Shown here: piece by piece, positions 1 through 7,931 of the stretch
Layout: each line of letters starts with the position of its first letter
Position numbering within the stretch: the first letter of the stretch is position 1
NCBI GenBank assembly: GCA_002717185.1
Contig: PBDC01000022.1
Span: 1-20,770 of the forward strand
Direction: 5' to 3'
Length of the DNA stretch: 20,770 nucleotides
From: Rhodospirillaceae bacterium
GTDB taxonomy: Bacteria > Pseudomonadota > Alphaproteobacteria > UBA8366 > GCA-2717185
Position numbers and translations under genes: made by a program
Notes under the pieces: generated by a model
What the model was told of the DNA's origin: nothing
Databases searched by the model: none
The model's input: the letters and a program-made list of their open reading frames with translations, nothing else

Positions 1-783
1 ATCATCCAGGCGATGAGCGGCGTGATGAGCCTGGTCGGAGAAGCTGAGGGTCCGCCGCTTCGCGTCGGGTTTCCATTGATAGACATGGCTGCCGCCAACG
101 CCGCGGTTCAGGCAGTGCTGCTGGCCCTTTATGGCCGTTTGTCAGGTCATGGTGGTGCTAATATTGATATCAGCCTGATGGCAGCGGCACTGGCTATGAT
201 GAGCGGCAGCTTTACTCGGTTTTCGGCATCCGGCAAACAGGCGCCGCGGCAAGGCAATCAAAACACAAACCTGGCGCCGGCCGGAGCCTTTAAGACGTCG
301 GACGGACGGTATCTTAGTATCGCGGTGCTGCGCGACGAGCATTGGGTAAAATTTTGCGCGGCACTTGATCTTGGTATTTTGGCTAAAGACCCACGTTTCG
401 TCACAAATGCGCTACGGGTTGAGAATAGGGCCGCGCTCGACGCTATCATCGTACCGATGTTTTCTGCTCAACCGGCTGCACACTGGTTAGAACGATTGCG
501 CACGGCTGATATACTATGCGGACCAATCAACGAGTTTGCAGATATAGCGGCTGACGGAGCGTTTGGTGAGGAGTTGCCGCTAGTTGATTCTATGGCGCTG
601 AATGTCCCGCAAGCGGTAGCCTTACCCATTCGCTTTAACGGTCGTTTCGCTGAAACTATCCGTCGCGCGCCGGCTAAGGGTGAACACACAAAGCAAATTT
701 TGGCCGAATTTGGCTTCAGTTCCGATGAGGTTGAACGATTTTTTGATGAAGGCGTTGTTTTTTCGTCCAGAAATACCGATTGA
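1..783 (+). CDS. CaiB/BaiF family CoA-transferase (class III), 3' part
   Basis: The reading frame is open from the first base of the window, so the gene starts upstream; 260 residues of the C-terminal part are present. Class III CoA-transferases move CoA between carboxylic acids in the cytoplasm. The segment QAMSGVMSLVG followed by PPLRVGFPLIDMAAANAAVQA is the conserved middle of this family (QAxSGxM...G.P.RVG.P..D). Downstream GAFKTSDGRYLSIAVLRDEHWVKFCAALD and FSAQPAAHWLERLRTADILCGPINEFADI match the usual small-domain and closing region. The catalytic Asp lies in the missing N-terminal part. A flavoprotein gene follows about 40 bases downstream on the same strand. The acid substrate cannot be told from sequence. 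Family assignment is firm. Confidence 0.92.
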   Translation: MIQAMSGVMSLVGEAEGPPLRVGFPLIDMAAANAAVQAVLLALYGRLSGHGGANIDISLMAAALAMMSGSFTRFSASGKQAPRQGNQNTNLAPAGAFKTSDGRYLSIAVLRDEHWVKFCAALDLGILAKDPRFVTNALRVENRAALDAIIVPMFSAQPAAHWLERLRTADILCGPINEFADIAADGAFGEELPLVDSMALNVPQAVALPIRFNGRFAETIRRAPAKGEHTKQILAEFGFSSDEVERFFDEGVVFSSRNTD

Positions 784-823
784 TCTTTGTACGTCAGCTA
801 AACGATTTTTAGCAACTTTCCAA

Positions 824-2296
824 ATGAAACGATCTATCAATCAAGCCGGTTTAGACAATTTGAATGCCCGTGTTCAGGAGGACCTAAACTATTTGATGCT
901 GCCCTCAAAACCATGGGTGCCGCGGCAAACCTATAACGGGAAATCTGTCCGGGATGTTATCATCATTGGTGCGGGTATGTGTGGAATCGCGGTGCTGGCG
1001 CAATTGCAGCTTGCTGGGATCGATAACAGCATCGCCTACGACCAAGCTGACCAAGGCCTCGAAGGCCCTTGGGTCACCTCCGCGCGGATGAAATCGCTCC
1101 GCTCGCCAAAGGCGCTGACTGGCCCTGCGCTGGGCCTGCCTTCCCTGACCTTTCGTGCCTGGTATACAGCGCAGTTCGGTGCTGAGGCTTGGGAGCAACT
1201 TGGAAAAATACCCAAGGAACAGTGGATGGAATACCTGGTTTGGTATCGCCACACCTTGGAACTGCCGATCGAAAATGGGGTGCGTTTGTTGGATATCCGG
1301 GCGGCGTCAGATGAACTGGTTGAGGTGTGTTTGCAAGGCGAGGCCGGCGGACGCAAGGAATACGCCCGCCATTTGGTGTTGGCGACGGGGCGTTCTGGGC
1401 TCGGCGGAGCCTATGTTCCGGCCTTTCTGGATGGACTAGCGCCGTCGTTCTGGGCGCATGGTGCCGACGAGATTAATTTTACTGGCTTGAAGGGCAAGGA
1501 CGTAGCAGTCATCGGAGCGGGCGCTACGGCGATGGACAATGCTGGCACTGCGCTTGAACATGGCGCCGCCTCGATTAGCCTGCTGATCCGCCGGAAGGAA
1601 ATGCCGCAGATTAACAAGATGACGGGCATTGGTAGCCAGGGGGTCGTGCACGGCATTCGCGATTTGCCGGACGCTTGGAAATGGAAATTTTTTGATTATG
1701 TTGCTAAGGCGCAGACGCCGCCGCCTCGGAGCTCTACTTTGCGTGTCTCACGCCACCCAAATGCGCACTTCTACCTAGATTGCGCTGTCACTGGCGTCCG
1801 CACTGACGGAAACCGAGTGATTGTCGAGACAAATCAGGTCCCGTTCGAGGTCGACTTCGTTATTGCGGCAACGGGGTTCCGCAATGATTTTTTTGGGCGG
1901 CCGGAATTCTCCAGCATCGCGCCTTACATAAAGGTGTGGGGCGATGGTGTTTTCACTTCGGATATGGGAATGGCGCATAAGTTTTTAATCGATTCGCCCT
2001 ATCTCGGCGAGACGTTTGAGTTTTTGGAGAAGGAGCCGGGTACTTGCTCGATATTATCGCGGATCCACTGTTTTAATGATGCGGCGATGCTGAGTCATGG
2101 CAAGCTCTCAGGTGACATCCCGGCCGTTTCAACTGGTGCAGATCGGCTCATGCGTGGAATTGCGGCGTCCTTATTCAACGCTGACCGAGAAATACAGTTC
2201 AAGGCGCTGCAGAAATATTCCACGCCGGAGTTGGCAGGTGATGAATGGGTGGATAGTACGCCCAATCTGGAATCGCAAAATAAGACCGTTAGCTAA
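824..2296 (+). CDS. FAD/NAD(P)-dependent oxidoreductase (flavin monooxygenase-like)
   Basis: Predicted 490-residue flavoprotein with two Rossmann nucleotide-binding sites. An FAD site lies near the N-terminus (VIIIGAGMCGIAVLAQL, GxGxxG) and an NAD(P) site in the middle (DVAVIGAGATAMDNAGTAL). A C-terminal ATGFRNDF strand fits the ATG motif that closes FAD in flavin-containing monooxygenases and related reductases. Lysine/ornithine N-hydroxylases and Baeyer-Villiger enzymes share this plan, but the FxGxxxHxxx(Y/F) Baeyer-Villiger fingerprint is not visible. The frame is open from 680, which would overlap the preceding gene by about 100 bases. The ATG at 824, just downstream of that gene, is preferred, although no strong ribosome-binding site precedes it. 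Probably co-transcribed with the CoA-transferase. Class is fairly sure; substrate unknown. Confidence 0.85.
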   Translation: MKRSINQAGLDNLNARVQEDLNYLMLPSKPWVPRQTYNGKSVRDVIIIGAGMCGIAVLAQLQLAGIDNSIAYDQADQGLEGPWVTSARMKSLRSPKALTGPALGLPSLTFRAWYTAQFGAEAWEQLGKIPKEQWMEYLVWYRHTLELPIENGVRLLDIRAASDELVEVCLQGEAGGRKEYARHLVLATGRSGLGGAYVPAFLDGLAPSFWAHGADEINFTGLKGKDVAVIGAGATAMDNAGTALEHGAASISLLIRRKEMPQINKMTGIGSQGVVHGIRDLPDAWKWKFFDYVAKAQTPPPRSSTLRVSRHPNAHFYLDCAVTGVRTDGNRVIVETNQVPFEVDFVIAATGFRNDFFGRPEFSSIAPYIKVWGDGVFTSDMGMAHKFLIDSPYLGETFEFLEKEPGTCSILSRIHCFNDAAMLSHGKLSGDIPAVSTGADRLMRGIAASLFNADREIQFKALQKYSTPELAGDEWVDSTPNLESQNKTVS

Positions 2297-2421
2297 AGTT
2301 TCCTGCGATGCATCGAAGAGACGATCCTAATACCCCCCATCTACATAATCGGGTGGCTCCATAATTTTTTAAAATGGACTGCACACATGCAAATTAGCCA
2401 TTGGCAATAAACCCTAGTGCT

Positions 2422-3042
2422 CTACTCAAAATGATCAGCTAAGACCTTTCGCACTGCTGGGCGCGCTTCGATGCGCTGCATATGACTGTGAGTTTTTGGC
2501 AGGGTCGTGACGTCGACCGAATCACGTTTAAGCCAGTTTGCAATAGTGTAGAGGTAGGGGTCGCAAAGGCTGTAACTCTCGCCCAGCACCCAGGGTCCTA
2601 CGAACATTTCGCTCTCTATAAGTTCAAAGCAGGCACGGACGGTTTTGGGAACCTTGCGCTTCATATCAGCGAAGGAAGATTCCTTGTCCGCCCAGCGGCT
2701 GCCGCGTCCACCATGCGCATGAGCGACATGCACGGTTGAACAGAGGTAGTTGTTGAATGCTTGCAATTGCGCCGTTGCGAACGGATCGTCGAGGGGTGCT
2801 AACCCTGCCTGCGGAAAGCTTTGTGCGATGAATAATAGGATGGCCGGTGTCTCGCTCAAGATGCCCCTTTCTGTCACCAAGGCCGGCACCCTTCCTTTGG
2901 GATTGATGGCGAGGAAGTCCGCGCTGTGCTGTTCAGCTGTGTCGAAGTCGATGCGGATGGTTTCGTAGGGGGCGCCTGCTTCTTCGAGCACAATATGCGA
3001 GGCGAGTGCGCAGGAGCCAGGCGAATAAAAAAGTTTTAGCAT
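2422..3042 (-). CDS. Glutathione S-transferase family protein
   Basis: A 206-residue cytosolic GST. The N-terminal thioredoxin-like domain begins MLKLFYSPGSCALASHIVLEEAG, which resembles the beta-class start with a cysteine in the SPGxC turn. It continues with NPKGRVPALV (cis-proline glutathione contact) and LSETPAILLFIAQ (the acidic/Ser-Thr pair that binds the gamma-glutamyl group). The helical C-terminal domain includes the SYSLCDPYLYTIANWL core, where the D is the conserved N-capping residue. A GTG four codons upstream (3054) is an alternative start; ATG at 3042 gives the usual family N-terminus. Neither has a clear ribosome-binding site. The gene is divergent from a TetR regulator, which suggests induction by an electrophilic or aromatic ligand. 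Family sure, substrate not. Confidence 0.9.
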   Translation of the reverse strand: MLKLFYSPGSCALASHIVLEEAGAPYETIRIDFDTAEQHSADFLAINPKGRVPALVTERGILSETPAILLFIAQSFPQAGLAPLDDPFATAQLQAFNNYLCSTVHVAHAHGGRGSRWADKESSFADMKRKVPKTVRACFELIESEMFVGPWVLGESYSLCDPYLYTIANWLKRDSVDVTTLPKTHSHMQRIEARPAVRKVLADHFE

Positions 3043-3069
3043 ATTTTGGATCACTGTGTCTGTGAGTGA

Positions 3070-3083
3070 CTTAGTATAGTAAG
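3070..3083. promoter_or_regulatory. Candidate TetR operator over divergent -10 hexamers
   Basis: CTTAGTATAGTAAG is a near-perfect 14-base palindrome (six of seven pairs match) in the gap between the divergent GST and TetR genes. It contains TATAGT on the plus strand (3075-3080, toward tetR) and TATACT on the minus strand (3073-3078, toward the GST), each one base from the -10 consensus. Neither has a clear -35. A repressor bound here would block both genes, the usual arrangement for a TetR protein. The palindrome is directly visible; its function is inferred. Confidence 0.45.
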
Positions 3084-3204
3084 GCCGGTTAGTGGGGTCG
3101 AACAGCAGTCTGTGCTTGATTATGCTTCGAGGGTGTTGCAGAAATTTTGGACATACATCCTAAAAGAAGTCATGTCCGTTTTACCTGGTTTCAGGAATAT
3201 CGTC

Positions 3205-3777
3205 GTGAGCGATACGCGAACTAAGATTATTGAAGCGGCAGATACTTTGTTTTATCAGCGTGGTTTCGAATACACGTCCTTTGCCGATTTAGCGGATATG
3301 GTCCAGATTTCTCGCGGAAATTTTTACCATCACTTCAGGACGAAAGACGAGATCCTGGCAGCGGTGATCGCAATTCGGGCTGAAATTACTCGGGCGATGT
3401 TGCAGAAATGGGAGGACGCTGCCGGTGATAACCCTGCTGACGCCATCCGGTCCTTCATCCAAACCCTGCTAGACAATCGCACCGATATCAAGCGCTATGG
3501 TTGCCCGGTCGGCACGCTAACTTTGGAGCTAGCCAAGCTAAATCATGGCGCCTCTGGTGAGGCCAAAGCGATCTTCGCCTTGATCCGACGGTGGCTTGCA
3601 AAACAGTTCCGTGCGCTTGGCCGTAAAACTGATGCCGATGCATTAGCATTGCACCTTCTCGTCCGTAGCCAGGGGGTGGCAACGGTGGTTAATTGTTTTC
3701 ACAACGACACCTTTGTCCGTCGCGAGGTTGAAGCGATGTGTGATTGGCTAGATGCCCGCGTCCTAGAAATGCCTTAA
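3205..3777 (+). CDS. TetR/AcrR family transcriptional regulator
   Basis: A 190-residue TetR-type repressor. The N-terminal DNA-binding domain is TRTKIIEAADTLFYQRGFEYTS, then the helix-turn-helix FADLADMVQISRGNFYHHFRTKDEIL at roughly residues 25-50, a very typical match (GxxYxHF recognition helix). The C-terminal domain (residues 60-190) would form the dimer and bind the ligand; RYGCPVGTLTLELAKLNHG resembles the TetR_C region of AcuR/YxaF-like regulators. The frame is open from 3112. The GTG at 3205 is preferred because AGGAA sits seven bases before it and it gives the usual short N-terminus; the ATG at 3172 is the alternative. It probably controls the divergent GST and itself through the palindrome between them. 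Confidence 0.88.
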   Translation: MSDTRTKIIEAADTLFYQRGFEYTSFADLADMVQISRGNFYHHFRTKDEILAAVIAIRAEITRAMLQKWEDAAGDNPADAIRSFIQTLLDNRTDIKRYGCPVGTLTLELAKLNHGASGEAKAIFALIRRWLAKQFRALGRKTDADALALHLLVRSQGVATVVNCFHNDTFVRREVEAMCDWLDARVLEMP

Positions 3778-3896
3778 CCACCGTTGAAAGGACCGATCTC
3801 GATTTAAACTGGGCTCCTTGATCCTTCCAATGACAAACCACAGGAAAGCTTCGGCCTGCAAGGGCCAACGGTCTTTCTGCCTCGCGCGCAAGACGT

Positions 3897-3927
3897 TTGG
3901 CAGAAGTCTGTTAGCACACGATATAGT
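3897..3927 (+). promoter_or_regulatory. Possible promoter of the tag gene
   Basis: TTGGCA (3897-3902) and TATAGT (3922-3927) are separated by 19 bases. The -10 matches five of six consensus positions; the -35 is weaker and the spacer is two bases longer than ideal. A transcript starting near 3934 would give a short leader to the ATG at 3956 and would exclude the longer reading frame upstream. Visible pattern, function inferred. Confidence 0.25.
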
Positions 3928-3955
3928 TCCCTCTAAACCAGAAGGACACGGACCT

Positions 3956-4564
3956 ATGAGCAAAGTTGTCCCCGGCCCCGACGGAAAGCCGCGCTGTGGC
4001 TGGTGTGGCAATATCGCAGAGTTTTTCCCCTACCATGACACCGAATGGGGATTTCCGGTTGATGATGACCGCCGATTATTCGAAAAACTCTGTTTCGAGA
4101 GCTTCCAGTCTGGCTTGAGTTGGCGCACCATTTTAAACAAGCGTGAAAGTTTCCGTGCCGCCTTCGACAATTTTCAGATCGAAAATGTGGCCCACTTTTC
4201 CGAAAATGACGTGAAACGGTTGCTGCTAGATACGGGTATTATTCGCCATCGAGGAAAGATAGAGGCGGTGATCAACAATGCTGCCCGCGTGCAGGAACTG
4301 ATAGTGGAAGAGGGTTCCTTCGCTGCCTATGTCTGGCGCTACGAGCCCGACCCAGATAGCATCGGGCCGCCTCAAAGCCAGTCAACCTCGCCGGAATCTA
4401 TCGCACTTTCGAAGGACCTAAAAAAACGTGGTTGGAGGTTCGTTGGCCCCACCACAGTGTATGCCTTCCTACAATCCATGGGACTGATCAACGACCATCT
4501 GGAAGGCTGCGTCACACGTGTAGAGGTAACTCGCGCACGAGAGGCCTTTGCGCGGCCTGAATAA
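3956..4564 (+). CDS. tag: DNA-3-methyladenine glycosylase I
   Basis: A 202-residue base-excision repair enzyme that removes 3-methyladenine from alkylated DNA. It matches Tag along its whole length. RCGWCG, then PYHDTEWGFPV, CFESFQSGLSWRTILNKRE, GIIRHRGKIEAVINNA, LSKDLKKRGWRFVGPTTVYAFLQSMGLINDH are the family hallmarks. The zinc ligands of E. coli Tag (C4, H17, H175, C179) correspond to C14, H27, H181 and C185, and Glu38 of the active site to E48. The frame is open from 3818, but ATG at 3956 has AGAAGGA upstream and leaves the normal N-terminus. It stands alone after the TetR gene. A second alkylation-repair gene lies at 19967. Confidence 0.96.
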   Translation: MSKVVPGPDGKPRCGWCGNIAEFFPYHDTEWGFPVDDDRRLFEKLCFESFQSGLSWRTILNKRESFRAAFDNFQIENVAHFSENDVKRLLLDTGIIRHRGKIEAVINNAARVQELIVEEGSFAAYVWRYEPDPDSIGPPQSQSTSPESIALSKDLKKRGWRFVGPTTVYAFLQSMGLINDHLEGCVTRVEVTRAREAFARPE

Positions 4565-4782
4565 ATGTTGGCCCTAGACAGAGTAGCTTATGGTCTTAGT
4601 GCCCTATCTATATTTGAGGCAGTCTCTACCAAATTTTTTAATTCACTGAGAACCCGAGTTGGCCTGCCTGGAGTGACTTACGCCGCTGAGTGTAAACCCA
4701 ACGATGTTGTCAACCCGACACTAGAACTAAGTTTTGGATTTTAGTCCGGGACGATTTATTGGCATATAAGGTTTGATTTGCC

Positions 4783-4801
4783 GGGGCCCCTTTAATAAAG
4801 G
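4783..4801. promoter_or_regulatory. Two overlapping palindromes upstream of the GMC gene
   Basis: GGGGCCCC (4783-4790) is a perfect 8-base palindrome and CCTTTAATAAAGG (4789-4801) a perfect 13-base one with a single central base. They lie in the 299-base gene-free stretch 4565-4863, about 63 bases before the start codon of the GMC oxidoreductase, just downstream of a -10-like TATAAG (4765-4770) that has no good -35. They could be operators or could fold into the 5' leader. Nothing else in the 299 bases looks like a gene or RNA. Confidence 0.3.
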
Positions 4802-4863
4802 AGGCTAGGTGACGGTATGGCGGTGTCTTTGGCCGTCTTGCCGTAAATCGCAGGGAGGATGTC

Positions 4864-6480
4864 ATGCAAGCGGATTATGTCATCGTTGGGGCTGGATCAG
4901 CCGGTTGCGTGCTGGCGAATCGGCTTACAGAGGATCCCGGTACTCGGGTAATCCTATTGGAGGCGGGGGGAAAGGATTGGAACCCCTACATCCATGTGCC
5001 CGCAGGCTTCATGAAGCTGCTTGATCATCCAACGATCACCTGGGGTTTTAAGGCAGACAAGGAATCTGGTCTAAACGGGCGCGAGATCCCTTACCCTCGT
5101 GGCCGTGTATTGGGCGGATCGAGCTCGATCAATGGCATGATCTACATTCGCTCCCAGCCGGAGGATTACGATCATTGGGCGCAGCTTGGCAATCGCGGCT
5201 GGAACGGCAAGGACGTCTTTCCCTTCTTCCGTAAGGCTGAACGCTGGGAAGGGCCGGCTGATGAAGTGCATGGCAAAGATGGTCCTCTTTACACTGCGCC
5301 TGGCCGCGACAAGCCGGAACTGTGCCAAGTCGCAATCGATGCAGGCGTGCAGATGGGCTGGGAATACCGGGAAGATCTTAATGATCTCCCGCATGGGCTG
5401 GGCGACCATATTGGATGGGTACAGCAAACACGCGGTGGTCGCTTTCGGGCCAGCACTGCCCGTTCCTATCTGCGTCCGGCGATGGGCCGGCCTAATTTGC
5501 AGGTAGTCACCGGCGCGCTAGTACATCGGGTGGTTCTTGATGGTAAGAGAGCGGCGGGTGTCGAATTCTCACGTGGTAATACGATCGAGCGTGCGGATGC
5601 GGCGGGCGAAGTTATCCTGTCCGCTGGTGCGATCGGATCACCGCACATGCTGCAACTCTCTGGTGTCGGCGACCCGGATCATCTGGGTCAAATTGGTGTC
5701 GAAGTGGCGCATGCATTGCCGGGCGTGGGGAAAAATTTCCAGGATCATTTCATCGTTCGGGTACAGGCAGATGTGGCAGGCATCGGTACCCTGAATGAGC
5801 GTTCGCGCGGCCTGCGCTTCGCAGGCGAGCTTATGAAGTTCGCTTTTCAGGGCGGTGGCATGCTGACCTATGGCGCTTCACTGGTCGCTGCCTCTTTTAA
5901 GGCGCTGCCGGAATCCGCGACACCAGACGTGCAAGGACTGTTCTCGTCGGGCAGCTTTTCGCCAGGCCCGAAGCGTCAGATGGACAAGACGCCAGCCATG
6001 ACTACGGGCCTATGGCAGATGCGCCCAGAAAGCTGTGGCCATGTTATGGCGCAGAGCGCAGATCCGCGCACGCAGCCCTCGATAAATCCTAATTATTTAG
6101 CAGAGGAGCGCGATCGTCGTACCGTCATCGCCTCGATTCGCATGGCCCGTGACTGGTTCGCTCAGCCTGCTTTCCAGCCCTATGTCACCGGCGAAAAATT
6201 ACCTGGCCAGGACGTGCAGAGCGACGATGAGATACTGGAATTCGCTAGAGAGGTTGGCTCGACCGTCTTCCATGCGTCCTGTTCCTGCCGAATGGGCCCA
6301 GACCCCATGTCGGTCGTCGATGATCGACTACGCGTGCACGGCATGGAGAGGCTCCGCGTCATTGATGCCTCCATTATGCCTACAGTCACCTCAACCAACA
6401 CGAACGCGCCGACGATTATGATCGCGGAGAAGGGCGCGGCGATGGTAAAGGAAGACGAGCGGATGGTGGCGGCAGCGTAA
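4864..6480 (+). CDS. GMC family FAD-dependent oxidoreductase (choline/alcohol dehydrogenase type)
   Basis: A 538-residue GMC flavoprotein that oxidises an alcohol to an aldehyde, probably feeding the respiratory chain. The FAD site is at the N-terminus (YVIVGAGSAGCVLANRL followed by VILLEAGG). Both GMC signatures are present: GRVLGGSSSINGMIYIR near residue 80 and GAIGSPHMLQLSGVG near residue 257. The catalytic His is H470 in STVFHASCSCRMGPD, paired with an Asn near 512-514 in TSTNTNAPTIMIAEKGA. GGGAGGA precedes the ATG at good spacing. It resembles choline dehydrogenase (BetA) in length and motifs, but no betaine genes (betB, betI) adjoin it, so polyethylene-glycol, long-chain or other alcohols are equally possible. 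No obvious signal peptide. Confidence 0.93.
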   Translation: MQADYVIVGAGSAGCVLANRLTEDPGTRVILLEAGGKDWNPYIHVPAGFMKLLDHPTITWGFKADKESGLNGREIPYPRGRVLGGSSSINGMIYIRSQPEDYDHWAQLGNRGWNGKDVFPFFRKAERWEGPADEVHGKDGPLYTAPGRDKPELCQVAIDAGVQMGWEYREDLNDLPHGLGDHIGWVQQTRGGRFRASTARSYLRPAMGRPNLQVVTGALVHRVVLDGKRAAGVEFSRGNTIERADAAGEVILSAGAIGSPHMLQLSGVGDPDHLGQIGVEVAHALPGVGKNFQDHFIVRVQADVAGIGTLNERSRGLRFAGELMKFAFQGGGMLTYGASLVAASFKALPESATPDVQGLFSSGSFSPGPKRQMDKTPAMTTGLWQMRPESCGHVMAQSADPRTQPSINPNYLAEERDRRTVIASIRMARDWFAQPAFQPYVTGEKLPGQDVQSDDEILEFAREVGSTVFHASCSCRMGPDPMSVVDDRLRVHGMERLRVIDASIMPTVTSTNTNAPTIMIAEKGAAMVKEDERMVAAA

Positions 6481-6759
6481 AAGAGCTACAGAAAGTTATT
6501 AGTGGGATTTGTGCTAGAGAATCACTTTCCCCAAATTGTCTTGAGCTCTGACGCGAATGGATTTGACACTCCGGGTTTTAAGTTTTGGGCCGCTCAAGAT
6601 TGGCATCGGTAACAATAAAGTTAGATAGAGGCGATAAAAGTAACTCGTTGGTAGAACCTTTGCCGATTCCGATGTGCGGCGCTTAAATGCTGTTCAATTA
6701 GCAGTACTTTTTGCGCGCGAGGCGGAAAATTTGGATAACAGCTTAACTTAAGGTGACAG

Positions 6760-7689
6760 TTAAGACATATAGTTTGCGAGTGCAGCGTAGGATGCCTCGC
6801 GTGTGGATTCGTCGGGTGCAACGACCTGAATGCGCAAGTCAGTGGCTCCTGCTTCGGCGTAAGCAGCGAGCCCGTCTAGTACGTATTGCCAACTGCCGAT
6901 CAGGTGAAGGTCAGACGGATCGTCGAGCCCTTCATGCTTGGTCGCATTAGCGTATGAGGGGTTGGATTGGTAGTGCGCTGCGATCTCACGTGCCAATGGC
7001 TTCGCGGCTGCGATATCGTCGGTTACGCAGAAACGCACCAGTGCCATAATCCGCAGTTCGCTGCTGCGCCCGCTGCGCTCGGCGCCCTCACGAAGATGCG
7101 GGAGAATGTAGCTCGATATAGTTTTAGGTCCGCACTGGCCGAGCGACGTGCCTTGCAGCCGTTCGCCGGCGAAGCGCAGCATGCGTGGACCCAAAGCTGC
7201 AAGCAGGATCGGCGTCGGTGCGGCATCAATGCCGAGTTCGGCGTGCGCAGTGACCTGTTCACCATTTGTGTCTGCCGCTTGGCCGGTCAGTAGGGGCTCT
7301 AGAGCAGCGATGAACTCTCGAGTGAAGCTGAACGGTTTGGCCCAGGACATTCCGAGCACCTCTTCGGCGTGCCGGCGTGATGCGGCCCCGATCCCCAGCG
7401 TGAAGCGGCCGTCGAGTGCATTTTGCGCGGTTCGCGTCAGTTGTGCGAGACCAATTGGGTGGCGGCCGAAGAGGGGCGTTACGGAAGTGCCCATCTCGCC
7501 GATCGTCGGGAACTCAGGGCCAATGCAGGCTAGTGTCAGGATTGGGTCGACGCCCATAGCGTGCGAGATCCAGAAGCTGTCAAAGCTGTGGCTGGCGGCA
7601 AAGCGAGCGGCGTTACGTGCTTCGCTCAATGAGGCAAGGGTAGTACCGCCGGCCAGCCCCCAGCGAATTCCAAAACGATCATTCGTCAT
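6760..7689 (-). CDS. LLM class flavin-dependent oxidoreductase (F420 type likely)
   Basis: A 309-residue luciferase-like TIM-barrel oxidoreductase. Hallmarks are the start GIRWGLAGGTTLASLSEARNAARFAASHSFDSFWISH, the GTSVTPLFGRHPIGLAQLTRTAQNALDGRFTLGIGAASRRHAEEVLGMSW segment (the LAxxxxTxxxxSxGRFxLGIG motif) and PTPILLAALGPRMLRFAGE. A C-terminal stretch (VLDGLAAYAEAGATDLRIQVVA) closes the barrel. The pattern fits the F420-dependent group often found beside CoA-ester catabolism genes; FMN use cannot be excluded. GAAAGGG precedes the ATG at good spacing. It is divergent from a crotonase gene. Substrate unknown. Confidence 0.9.
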   Translation of the reverse strand: MTNDRFGIRWGLAGGTTLASLSEARNAARFAASHSFDSFWISHAMGVDPILTLACIGPEFPTIGEMGTSVTPLFGRHPIGLAQLTRTAQNALDGRFTLGIGAASRRHAEEVLGMSWAKPFSFTREFIAALEPLLTGQAADTNGEQVTAHAELGIDAAPTPILLAALGPRMLRFAGERLQGTSLGQCGPKTISSYILPHLREGAERSGRSSELRIMALVRFCVTDDIAAAKPLAREIAAHYQSNPSYANATKHEGLDDPSDLHLIGSWQYVLDGLAAYAEAGATDLRIQVVAPDESTREASYAALANYMS

Positions 7690-7907
7690 GCTGTTGCCCT
7701 TTCTTGCCGGTTCTTAGGTTGGATTAACACATGCCATGACGCCGCCGGAGCAGCAACGCCTTCTGTAAACAAGAATACAATTTGTCCCGCCGCGCCGTCT
7801 TTCATCCTGATCATTATATTGCCCCCTCTAAGCGGAGGAATGGATTAAGGTTGTAATTGCACAGCCTTCACCTGGCGGGATGCAGCCTGGTCGGGTAGGA
7901 AGAGGAG

Positions 7908-7931
7908 ATGACAAGGATGAGGCAGACATGA
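7908..7931 (+). CDS. Possible seven-residue leader peptide coupled to the crotonase
   Basis: ATGACAAGG... encodes MTRMRQT and stops with TGA at 7929-7931, overlapping the ATG of the crotonase (7928) in the ATGA arrangement typical of translational coupling. A purine-rich AGGAAGAGGAG lies directly upstream. It may instead be chance within a purine-rich leader. Low confidence, reported because its stop and the next start overlap exactly. Confidence 0.2.
   Translation: MTRMRQT

Noticed and set aside
2297..2421. Terminator between the convergent flavoprotein and GST genes
   Set aside because: CGATGCATCG (2306-2315) and GCCATTGGC are palindromes without a stable looped stem plus T-run, so no terminator can be supported.
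3149..3177. GGACAT...ATGTCC inverted repeat upstream of tetR
   Set aside because: The 6-base arms are 17 bases apart and the right arm contains the alternative start codon. Less convincing than the compact palindrome at 3070-3083.
4809..5024. Short plus-strand frame before and into the GMC gene
   Set aside because: Overlaps the true GMC start in another frame, with Cys/Arg/Gly-rich sequence unlike a real protein.
6621..6821. 66-codon minus-strand frame in the 6481-6759 gap
   Set aside because: It overlaps the LLM gene end, lacks a ribosome-binding site and shows no family features. The gap itself holds only the small palindrome CTTAACTTAAG (6742-6752), too weak to call.
7148..7717. 189-codon open frame on the plus strand
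   Set aside because: Antisense to the LLM oxidoreductase with low-complexity Arg/Pro/Ser-rich translation; no ribosome-binding site or family match.
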